From assembly GCA_964542055.1 (NCBI GenBank), contig CAZITB010000159.1, forward strand, positions 1-5,289: a stretch of DNA of 5,289 nucleotides. Direction: 5' to 3'. The notes under the pieces were generated by a model. It was not told where the DNA came from. It worked only from the letters and a program-made list of their open reading frames with translations, and did no database searches. Origin of the DNA: CAZITB01 sp964542055 (GTDB taxonomy: Bacteria; Planctomycetota; Phycisphaerae; Sedimentisphaerales; CAMDDF01). A program made the translations under genes and the position numbers. Shown here one piece after another: positions 1-5,289 of this stretch. Each line of letters starts with the position of its first letter. The first letter of the stretch is position 1.

Positions 1-76
1 ACAGCTAAGAATAATAAAGTGTTGAATATAGATTATTCAGCAAGCCCTAATTATTATTTTCATTCCTGCTTTTTTT
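1..76. other. Downstream flank of the cluster, no gene seen
   Basis: These 76 A+T-rich bases follow the phosphofructokinase stop. No good intrinsic terminator for the minus-strand operon is visible: the only exact inverted repeat (GAATAAT at 9-15, ATTATTC at 32-38) is A+T-only apart from one pair per arm and lacks a following T-run on the minus strand. A short minus-strand frame starting at an ATG here closes after eight codons. The operon may continue or terminate beyond the left edge. Confidence 0.5.
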
Positions 77-1372
77 CTACAGCCTGTACATCATTGGCAC
101 ATACTCTTTACACTTTTTCTCCGCAAAAACCTTCTTGAAACGGGCAAATCTCTGGACACCATTTTCAAGCGGCACTTCGGCCCACTCGTCACCGATGAGA
201 GGTTTGGCGTATTTAACGAAATCGTCAGTCACATCAAAACCGTCTTCTGTGATCCAGCTATTGGGCACTTCTCGTACAGAGTTCGCAATTGCAGTTAACG
301 CAACCTTGTCATAATAAGCTTCATAGGTGTCTCCGGGTTTACGTTCAATGGTGGACATCCAGCCCGTTCCGTCCTTGAGAGCAATTTCAACTGCATGCCT
401 TGCAACGAGAAAAGCTTCTTCTCGATCGACCTTAGAGGCAAAAACCGACACCATGCGCTGTTCAAGCCCGGAAACATTGCACCAAGCCGGTCCATATTTG
501 GAAAGATTCTTTGAATTCAAATAGTGGGTAACAATTGTGCTGTTCGTGCGTCCGTAAGGATCTTCACCGTTGGTATGACCAAAGGCATCGCTTTTATCAC
601 TAAAAGCTCCGAAATCCTGCCCTCTATTGACGATAACAATACAACGATCACCTTTTTTAAGTTTGTCAGTGACGGCGTCGGCAATTTGTTCAAGAGTAAT
701 TTTCTTTTCCGGCATCACGATGAGTATAGGTATTTCACGATTTGGGTCTCCCAGTCTTACAGCGGCTGGAATGAAACCTGTGCCTCGGCCCATTGCCTCC
801 ATGACGATGACGGGATTGTGCGTGCAGCAACCCATACTTTCCTCATTGGCATTTTGGATTATATTAGCCCAATAACGAGCTACTGAGCCATAACCAGGGG
901 TATGGTCGCAGTATGTTATCTCCTGATCGCCCAAATCATTATCAACCGTTTTCGGAATTCCCACTACGGTAAGATCCAGGTTTCTCTCTTTAGCTAATAA
1001 GGAAACCTTATTGGCGGTATCCATAGAGTCATTGCCGCCATTGTAGAAAAAGTAGCCAATATTATGTGCTTTAAAAACCTCGATAATTCGTTCAAAATCT
1101 TCCGCACGATCATCTGTGAGCTTATAGCGACATGTGCCAACAGCTCCTGCGGCAGGAGTTGTAGCCAATAAATCAATTTCTTTCTGGGGTTGAGCCGATA
1201 TATCAATCAGTTCCTCTTGAAGAACGCCTTCAATTCCGTGCCAGCCGGCATATATTTTCCCGAATTCGGACGGGTAACTGCGACAGCCTTCTATGACTCC
1301 TCGCAGAGAGTTGTTTATCACCGGCGTCGGTCCGCCAGACATGCCAAATAATACATTTTTATTCTTTTTCAT
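77..1372 (-). CDS. pfp: Pyrophosphate--fructose 6-phosphate 1-phosphotransferase (PPi-type 6-phosphofructokinase)
   Basis: A 431-residue cytoplasmic enzyme of the phosphofructokinase A family, expected to make fructose 1,6-bisphosphate from fructose 6-phosphate using pyrophosphate. Visible motifs: N-terminal GGPTPVIN (13-20), the donor-loop motif GGNDS (112-116), the catalytic PKTVDND (140-146, base Asp144) and the substrate motif MGRGTGF (194-200). By the known rule for this family, Asp115 and Lys141 (equivalent to E. coli PfkA Gly104 and Gly124) mark pyrophosphate rather than ATP as donor. The metal-site Asp103 equivalent is Asn114, a variant I recall in other PPi-type members. The ATG at 1372 is supported by AAGGAG eight bases upstream, and the stop is TAG. 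It is last in the cluster, 91 bases after the ceramidase-like gene, and would use the fructose 6-phosphate a deaminase could supply. Residues 57-65 share an identical nonapeptide with NagA. Family certain; donor very likely PPi. Confidence 0.92.
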   Translation of the reverse strand: MKKNKNVLFGMSGGPTPVINNSLRGVIEGCRSYPSEFGKIYAGWHGIEGVLQEELIDISAQPQKEIDLLATTPAAGAVGTCRYKLTDDRAEDFERIIEVFKAHNIGYFFYNGGNDSMDTANKVSLLAKERNLDLTVVGIPKTVDNDLGDQEITYCDHTPGYGSVARYWANIIQNANEESMGCCTHNPVIVMEAMGRGTGFIPAAVRLGDPNREIPILIVMPEKKITLEQIADAVTDKLKKGDRCIVIVNRGQDFGAFSDKSDAFGHTNGEDPYGRTNSTIVTHYLNSKNLSKYGPAWCNVSGLEQRMVSVFASKVDREEAFLVARHAVEIALKDGTGWMSTIERKPGDTYEAYYDKVALTAIANSVREVPNSWITEDGFDVTDDFVKYAKPLIGDEWAEVPLENGVQRFARFKKVFAEKKCKEYVPMMYRL

Positions 1373-1380
1373 GAATGTTT

Positions 1381-1386
1381 CTCCTT
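1381..1386 (-). promoter_or_regulatory. Shine-Dalgarno site of the PPi-phosphofructokinase gene
   Basis: Read on the minus strand this is AAGGAG, eight bases before the ATG at 1372. It is the strongest ribosome-binding site in the window and fixes the start of the phosphofructokinase gene. It also indicates an organism that uses Shine-Dalgarno initiation. Confidence 0.8.
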
Positions 1387-1405
1387 ATACTTATTTTTCT
1401 CACAT

Positions 1406-1440
1406 TTTATATTTTTTTGAAATATTCCTGCTGGTGTCAA
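1406..1440 (-). promoter_or_regulatory. Possible internal promoter before the phosphofructokinase gene
   Basis: The 91-base gap (1373-1463) is the only intergenic space here large enough for regulation. On the minus strand it carries a consensus -35-like TTGACA (1440-1435) and, further down, an A-rich tract ending in TATAAA (1411-1406). The spacing is 23 bases, well over the usual 16-18, so either the -10 is a weaker A-rich hexamer or this is not a sigma-70 promoter. An imperfect dyad (GTGT-AT-CA at 1457-1450 against TGACAC at 1439-1434, two-base bulge) overlaps the -35. It could be an operator or a weak hairpin, but it has no T-run and so is not a terminator. Confidence 0.25.
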
Positions 1441-1463
1441 GGCCTAGTCTGATACACATTCCA

Positions 1464-2786
1464 TCATTTCAGTTCGTCAAGGGTCTCGAGGGTCTTATTA
1501 ACAAAAATCTCGCCAGCTTCATAACTAAACAGTGAGTTCGATGCCTCGTATCCACCTTCTTCGGCAGCCTCTTTGGTTACGATATATCCCTGCATTTCAC
1601 CATTAGCACACGAAATCACAAAACTATTTTTAGCTTTGTCTTTCACAGCTAAAGCGTATTCAATGAAAACTTCTCCTTGCCAGCCTATAAAGTTCCAATC
1701 GCCTACTTTAATAACCTGAATTTCAGCGGGCAGGCAGCTTTTGTGTCCATCTTTAAGCAAACCGCTAGCTGCCGCTTTTGAAAGTGTAAGGGTTTCCTCC
1801 GCGCCGAACCAGTCGCACTCGGCGGTTCTTGTCTCCTGTTTTGAGGCGTTTGAGTTTCTTAAGTTTTCAAGTTTTTCAACGGCTTTTTTGAGATTTTCCT
1901 CTGCGTCTTTGACATCCGGGAAAACTTTTGTAGGCAAGTCCTCAATTAAATTCACTTTTGAAGCTAATTCAACATCATCTTTGAATTCTATTTCGGAAAT
2001 CGCTTTTTCGACAGCCTTTCCTAGTACCTTGCCAAGTCGTTCGGCTTCTTCAAAAGTGTTTGCTTTTGTAACATGCCGTGGACTTTGATTGCCTGAAGGG
2101 CCCATGTGATATACCACCGGGCATTGATTTCCCAGAACATTTTCCTGTAGATATATCCTTGCCATTGATGGGAAGTCTCCGCTTACCAAACTCGAATCTT
2201 CATGCATAACTGTTGGATGCATAGAGCATACAAGCATACAAGCAATGTTAGCTTCTGTTTGGGCATTTTTAACTAGCAGTACAGGGGCATTATGATCAGC
2301 AGGGCCGCTCGGGTCTCTGCGGTTTGTTCCAACGCCTGTATCGTCGGCGATAGCTAAACCGAGTTTGGCGGGCTGAGCATTTTGATAAGCTTCAATGCCG
2401 GCTTGAATTATACCATTCTGCATAAGATCAATGTAATTCTGGTCGGCTTTGGGTACAGCAGGGTCGGCTTGGTTGCTTACATAATTGACTGTATGCGGTC
2501 CCGAATGAGTATGTGTTGCAGTTACCATTATATTTTCGGGTTTTATTCCCGTCTTGTCAGAGATCGCTTTACGAGCGTTTTTGGTAACACCTTTGCTTAC
2601 CCAAATTATATCATTGGCAATAAATAACACCTCTGTTTTGCCGTCTGAAAGATATAATGATGAAGCCCATAATTTGTCGTGTATACCTGTGCTATATCTT
2701 TCGACATGAGGATAGCCATAAAGAAATTGCGAGTCTTTGGGGGTGATATCAACTTGTGCTGAACCTGCTTTTAATGTATTGCCCAT
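1464..2786 (-). CDS. Neutral/alkaline non-lysosomal ceramidase family amidohydrolase, short cytoplasmic form
   Basis: A 440-residue protein of the neutral ceramidase family, zinc amidases that in characterised members cleave the N-acyl bond of ceramide. Family marks in order: the N-terminal AGSAQVDITP (7-16); the zinc motif THTHSGPH (91-98, His92 and His94); a second His region, MHPTVMH (189-195), followed by SGDFP (202-206); NQSP (233-236); the metal-ligand Glu in GEVF (Glu372); and the tyrosine region GYIVT...GGYE (400-414). It has no signal peptide or membrane segment and is much shorter than secreted ceramidases, which exceed 600 residues, so it lacks their C-terminal Ig-like domain. A charged stretch rich in Lys and Glu (about 290-325) looks helical. 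The ATG at 2786 is preceded by AAAGGG six bases upstream, and the gap to the NagB-like stop is 21 bases. In this amino-sugar context, an N-acyl sugar or other amide is a more plausible substrate than ceramide (inference). Confidence 0.85.
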   Translation of the reverse strand: MGNTLKAGSAQVDITPKDSQFLYGYPHVERYSTGIHDKLWASSLYLSDGKTEVLFIANDIIWVSKGVTKNARKAISDKTGIKPENIMVTATHTHSGPHTVNYVSNQADPAVPKADQNYIDLMQNGIIQAGIEAYQNAQPAKLGLAIADDTGVGTNRRDPSGPADHNAPVLLVKNAQTEANIACMLVCSMHPTVMHEDSSLVSGDFPSMARIYLQENVLGNQCPVVYHMGPSGNQSPRHVTKANTFEEAERLGKVLGKAVEKAISEIEFKDDVELASKVNLIEDLPTKVFPDVKDAEENLKKAVEKLENLRNSNASKQETRTAECDWFGAEETLTLSKAAASGLLKDGHKSCLPAEIQVIKVGDWNFIGWQGEVFIEYALAVKDKAKNSFVISCANGEMQGYIVTKEAAEEGGYEASNSLFSYEAGEIFVNKTLETLDELK

Positions 2787-2807
2787 TTTATTCCCTTTCG
2801 ATTGAAA

Positions 2808-3743
2808 TTAATATCCGATATTCCAATTAGTTTCAATGTTCATCGCTGATTTTTCTGTCACATAAACATCTGTTTTCAATTCCTGCAAAATTGAAGCTGG
2901 AAGCAATGGAGTAACCGGGCCATGTAATAGCAGCCTGGTCATTAACCGCTGCCATGAATTCAAACTTCCACCTACAGTTATACCATGAGAATCGAACCTG
3001 TTTTTGGCTGATATTACATCCTTTGGGCCCAACGTAGCGGCTTTAGGAGGAACAGCAGTTAAGTCTCCGGAAAAACCGAAACAACCATGCAAGGAATTTT
3101 GAGCGATAGTAAAAGGGCTAAGAGTAACTATTTTAGCTCCAAAAGTTTTCCATTGTTCCAGCGGTGCCTGTAATTCGGGAGCATCAGGTTCAATAAAAGC
3201 TAAATGACCTGTCCAGCCCGGGCCGCTGTAGCATATATCCGCTCCGCCCAAGTCTGCAAGTTTTTTACTATAATCTCCAACATCTTTTAGATCACTAAAA
3301 CAAACAAACTGTTGGCGTGGGGGTCTAAGTGCCTCGTCTATTTCATAATAGAAAAACTTAAGCATAGCATGGCTGAATCCAAGTTCCCAGCTTTCAGGGG
3401 CGATATTGCCATCCTGATCGGCGTATTCGTCCATCGCGAATGCCCATAGATTCTGGCAGTTTATTTTACATCGATTTATGATCCTTGCGACATGTTTATA
3501 TCCCGGCCAGGGATTTGGCAGAATCATCACTATTTTCTCATTTGCGTCACTTGCAAGTTTCAATCGAGAAATCAAATCTCCAAACCAAATAAATGCCAGA
3601 TCCTCATCTTTTACAACCTGAATATTAAAATCAGGATTTGGATGTTTATCAATGTCCTCACGTTTTATAGCTCTGCATTTTTCAATGACCTCTTTATCTT
3701 TGAAAGGTACAAATTCCGCTGGCTCAAATTCAAATACTGACAT
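2808..3743 (-). CDS. Divergent NagB-fold protein (glucosamine-6-phosphate isomerase/deaminase-like)
   Basis: A 311-residue protein of the glucosamine-6-phosphate isomerase/6-phosphogluconolactonase superfamily, longer than E. coli NagB (266) through an extra N-terminal segment of about 45 residues. By hand alignment to NagB, AMDEY (103-107) matches NMDEY with the proton-transfer Asp72 kept as Asp105, and GPGWTGHLAFIEP (174-186) matches GVGNDGHIAFNEP with His143 and Glu148 kept as His180 and Glu185. Several key residues differ: the phosphate loop LPTGGTP is LPNPWPG (75-81), triad Asp141 is Thr178, phosphate ligand Arg172 is Leu218, and Lys208 falls near Gln265/Arg266. Residues 275-287 align without gaps to the NagB region after Lys208. 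The ATG at 3743 has AAAGGA five bases upstream, overlapping the nagA stop codon nine bases away, so translation is probably coupled to nagA. Position beside nagA suggests deamination/isomerisation of an amino sugar, but the phosphate-site losses make the true substrate uncertain. Confidence 0.85.
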   Translation of the reverse strand: MSVFEFEPAEFVPFKDKEVIEKCRAIKREDIDKHPNPDFNIQVVKDEDLAFIWFGDLISRLKLASDANEKIVMILPNPWPGYKHVARIINRCKINCQNLWAFAMDEYADQDGNIAPESWELGFSHAMLKFFYYEIDEALRPPRQQFVCFSDLKDVGDYSKKLADLGGADICYSGPGWTGHLAFIEPDAPELQAPLEQWKTFGAKIVTLSPFTIAQNSLHGCFGFSGDLTAVPPKAATLGPKDVISAKNRFDSHGITVGGSLNSWQRLMTRLLLHGPVTPLLPASILQELKTDVYVTEKSAMNIETNWNIGY

Positions 3744-3752
3744 AATATTCCT

Positions 3753-4910
3753 TTAAACTTTATAACAACATTTACCATCTATCCATGTTTGGATAATTTC
3801 AAATTTATCATTCATCAAAACAATATCTGCAAAATTGCCGGTCTTAATGCTTCCTGTATTATCAAGCCTTAACACTTTAGCAGGATTTGTACTTGCCATT
3901 CTAACTGCCTGTGGCAAATCTGCATTCAGCATTTTAACCGCATTTTCAACTGCCTTATTCATGGTCAAGCCACTGCCAGCTAGGGTGTTGTTTTTTATAA
4001 ATCTTGCAGGTGCTCCGGGATATGCAAATTTTACTTCTTCTTTACCGAACTGATAAAGCCCGGGTTCACTTCCTGCTCCTATATTAGAATCAGTAATCAA
4101 ACAAACCTTATCGGATCCCTTGCATTTCAATGCCATTTTCACCGCGACAGGATCAACATGTTCACCATCCAAAATAAAATCCACGCTTACATTTTCATCT
4201 GCCAGTATGGCCTCTACCGCGCCGCAGGGCCGAACACCGGGATCGGTTTCATCGGGATGATAAAACACATCATAAAAATGAGTTCCATGGCATGCTCCTG
4301 CTTTGATAGCAGCTTGAGTTTGATTGACATTTGCTTTGGTGTGAGTGATAAAGGCAGGGGTATTATCTTGTGTCATTAACGGCAGAAGTTCTGTTATGTT
4401 TTCAAAATCCGGTGATATGCTGAAAATCGCATTGTAAGGCTTTGCGGCTTCAATTAAGGATTTCACCCTTTCCATATCTGCATTGCCTAATGCCTCAGGC
4501 GGCAAAGCTCCTGTGATTGTTAAAAAAGGCCCTTCGAGATGAAATCCATAAATTTTTGTGCCTGTGTTTTTACTGGCAGAAAGGCTTTTTAAAAATCCAG
4601 CGTCCTTACCTTTCGGCAGGGGACATACCGTCGGCAAAAATCCGGTTACGCCATATCTGGGGAGAATATCGCAAATATTTTTAAGATCATCAATGCCATT
4701 ATCGATCAGATACTCATTCATTCCGTGAATATGCAGATCAATAAAACCCGGACACAAAAAATTACCGCAGCCGTCTATCGTTTGAGGAAATTCCTTCTGG
4801 GGTTGAGCAGAGATATCCTTGATCTTGCCGCCATCCACAACAAGACAATGCTTTTCCAGCAATCTATCAGGTAAAACTATATTAACATTTATTATTTGAA
4901 ATTTTGACAT
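3753..4910 (-). CDS. nagA: N-acetylglucosamine-6-phosphate deacetylase (NagA family)
   Basis: A 385-residue metal-dependent amidohydrolase of the NagA family, normally converting GlcNAc-6-P to GlcN-6-P and acetate in the cytoplasm. Visible marks: PGFIDLHIHG (54-63) with the HxH pair His60/His62; HLEGP (124-128) with metal ligand Glu126; metal ligands His190 (ITHT) and His211 (GTHFYD); DGEHVDP (248-254); catalytic Asp274 in ITDS; and TLAGSGLTM (309-317). Three substrate contacts known from E. coli NagA differ: HLYNAM is HFYDVF (211-216), Arg227 of REPG is Thr222 of TDPG, and KKGTH with carbonyl-polarising His143 is replaced around TGALPPE (133-139). I chose the ATG at 4910 because the family begins at MSKFQIIN. 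The in-frame extension to 5024 would overlap the regulator and match nothing in the family. The start lies four bases after the regulator stop and lacks a clear Shine-Dalgarno site, suggesting coupled translation. Family certain; exact substrate less so. Confidence 0.88.
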   Translation of the reverse strand: MSKFQIINVNIVLPDRLLEKHCLVVDGGKIKDISAQPQKEFPQTIDGCGNFLCPGFIDLHIHGMNEYLIDNGIDDLKNICDILPRYGVTGFLPTVCPLPKGKDAGFLKSLSASKNTGTKIYGFHLEGPFLTITGALPPEALGNADMERVKSLIEAAKPYNAIFSISPDFENITELLPLMTQDNTPAFITHTKANVNQTQAAIKAGACHGTHFYDVFYHPDETDPGVRPCGAVEAILADENVSVDFILDGEHVDPVAVKMALKCKGSDKVCLITDSNIGAGSEPGLYQFGKEEVKFAYPGAPARFIKNNTLAGSGLTMNKAVENAVKMLNADLPQAVRMASTNPAKVLRLDNTGSIKTGNFADIVLMNDKFEIIQTWIDGKCCYKV

Positions 4911-4914
4911 TTTT

Positions 4915-5289
4915 TTAAGCTGAATATTTAATGGTCGATAGTAATTTAACTTTAGCACCATTGTAAAATGATTCAAAAACCGCAAAAGCAACGTCCTTGG
5001 CTTTATAGTTATAGTATGTTTCAACGGTTTTTAAGATCGCAGACCCGGCAGGAATATCTAGTATTTCTGATATTTCAAGATCAGCCTCTATAGCTTCTAT
5101 TTCTTCATTATAATATGCCACATTGATATTTTCGATTTCTATCCATTCTTCAAAAAAGTCTATTTTTGCCAGAAAATCGTCAGTTAAATTACTTGAATAT
5201 TCCGGGGCAATATAGGCCTTATCAAAAGCAATCATCTGAGAATCTAATATGTCTGCCCGCATTGCAGTAAAACACATCTCACCTTGGAG
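4915..5289 (-). CDS. GntR/HutC-family transcriptional regulator, C-terminal UTRA domain (5' end outside window)
   Basis: The last 124 residues of a protein whose reading frame stays open to the right edge; the Met at 5277 is probably internal. The pattern fits the UTRA ligand-binding domain of HutC-subfamily GntR regulators: a strand plus YIAPE (a match to the 'E.SYLP' step), an acidic central helix region, then EADLEISEILDIPAGSAIL (the typical 'A..LGIPAGSPLL' turn), followed by a strand pair with FESFYNG before the C-terminus. The DNA-binding winged helix that should precede it lies beyond the window, so its presence is inferred. Relatives such as NagR/YvoA of Bacillus sit beside nagA-nagB and respond to amino-sugar phosphates. 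Here the four-base gap to nagA suggests the regulator heads the operon and controls it. The effector cannot be read from the sequence. Confidence 0.75.
   Translation of the reverse strand, partial: LQGEMCFTAMRADILDSQMIAFDKAYIAPEYSSNLTDDFLAKIDFFEEWIEIENINVAYYNEEIEAIEADLEISEILDIPAGSAILKTVETYYNYKAKDVAFAVFESFYNGAKVKLLSTIKYSA

Noticed and set aside
9..38. Inverted repeat GAATAAT/ATTATTC downstream of the cluster as a terminator
   Set aside because: Seven A+T-rich pairs with a 16-base loop and no T-run on the minus strand; too weak to call.
39..76. Plus-strand hairpin AGCAAG/CCTGCT followed by seven T as a terminator for a convergent gene on the left
   Set aside because: One mismatch in a six-base stem, a 20-base loop, and no evidence of a plus-strand gene in the window.
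524..886. Plus-strand open frames across the phosphofructokinase gene, and similar ones across the ceramidase-like and nagA genes
   Set aside because: They lie opposite clearly conserved coding sequence, show no domain features and have no convincing start context; they are shadows.
1441..1463. Intrinsic terminator after the ceramidase-like gene
   Set aside because: The local dyad is bulged and is not followed by a T-run on the minus strand.
1464..2786. Secreted lipid-degrading ceramidase
   Set aside because: No signal peptide, a much shorter length than secreted ceramidases, and a sugar-metabolism context.
4910..4917. Run of seven A on the minus strand at the regulator/nagA junction as a slippage site that fuses the two proteins
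   Set aside because: The regulator stop codon begins with the T just before the run, so slippage within the A run comes too late to bypass it.
4911..5024. Longer in-frame nagA start giving 38 extra residues
   Set aside because: It overlaps the regulator coding sequence, the extra residues do not resemble the NagA N-terminus, and the family starts at the Met at 4910.
5275..5277. Met at 5277 as the true start of the regulator gene
   Set aside because: The frame stays open to the window edge and a UTRA domain normally follows a winged-helix domain, so this is more likely an internal Met of a truncated gene.

Overview
The window is a compact bacterial metabolic gene cluster. It has moderate-to-low G+C and near-continuous coding, and every supportable gene lies on the minus strand, so it is transcribed from right to left. 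In transcription order it holds: the C-terminal part of a GntR/HutC-type regulator (UTRA effector domain, cut by the right edge); a NagA-family N-acetylglucosamine-6-phosphate deacetylase; a divergent NagB-fold protein of the glucosamine-6-phosphate isomerase/6-phosphogluconolactonase superfamily; a short cytoplasmic member of the neutral/alkaline ceramidase family; and a pyrophosphate-type 6-phosphofructokinase. Intergenic gaps are 4, 9, 21 and 91 bases. The first four genes look like one transcript. The fifth may be part of it or may also have its own promoter.

The obvious reading is an amino-sugar catabolic operon: a regulator senses a sugar (phosphate), NagA removes the N-acetyl group, the NagB-like protein deaminates and isomerises to fructose-6-phosphate, and PPi-phosphofructokinase commits it to glycolysis at the expense of pyrophosphate. 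The sequences complicate this. The NagB-like protein keeps the catalytic Asp of the MDEY motif and the His/Glu of the GHxAFxEP motif. It has lost the Thr-Gly-Gly-Thr phosphate loop, the Asp of the NDGH triad and the usual Arg/Lys phosphate ligands. The NagA protein keeps the complete metal site and the catalytic Asp, but has lost the Arg that grips the substrate phosphate and the His that polarises the carbonyl in the E. coli enzyme. Both enzymes have therefore drifted at their phosphosugar-recognition sites, and a ceramidase-family amidase sits between them and the kinase. The cluster may act on a substrate other than plain GlcNAc-6-P. This is the most interesting point in the window, and it is an inference from motif comparison.

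Organism: Shine-Dalgarno-like sites before three genes argue against Bacteroidota. The style of the NagA, NagB-like and ceramidase-like proteins resembles, from memory, anaerobic members of the Planctomycetota (Phycisphaerae) or Lentisphaerota/Kiritimatiellota group. That placement is a low-confidence guess without a search. No RNA gene, mobile element, CRISPR array or origin is visible, and there is no gene-free stretch longer than 91 bases.
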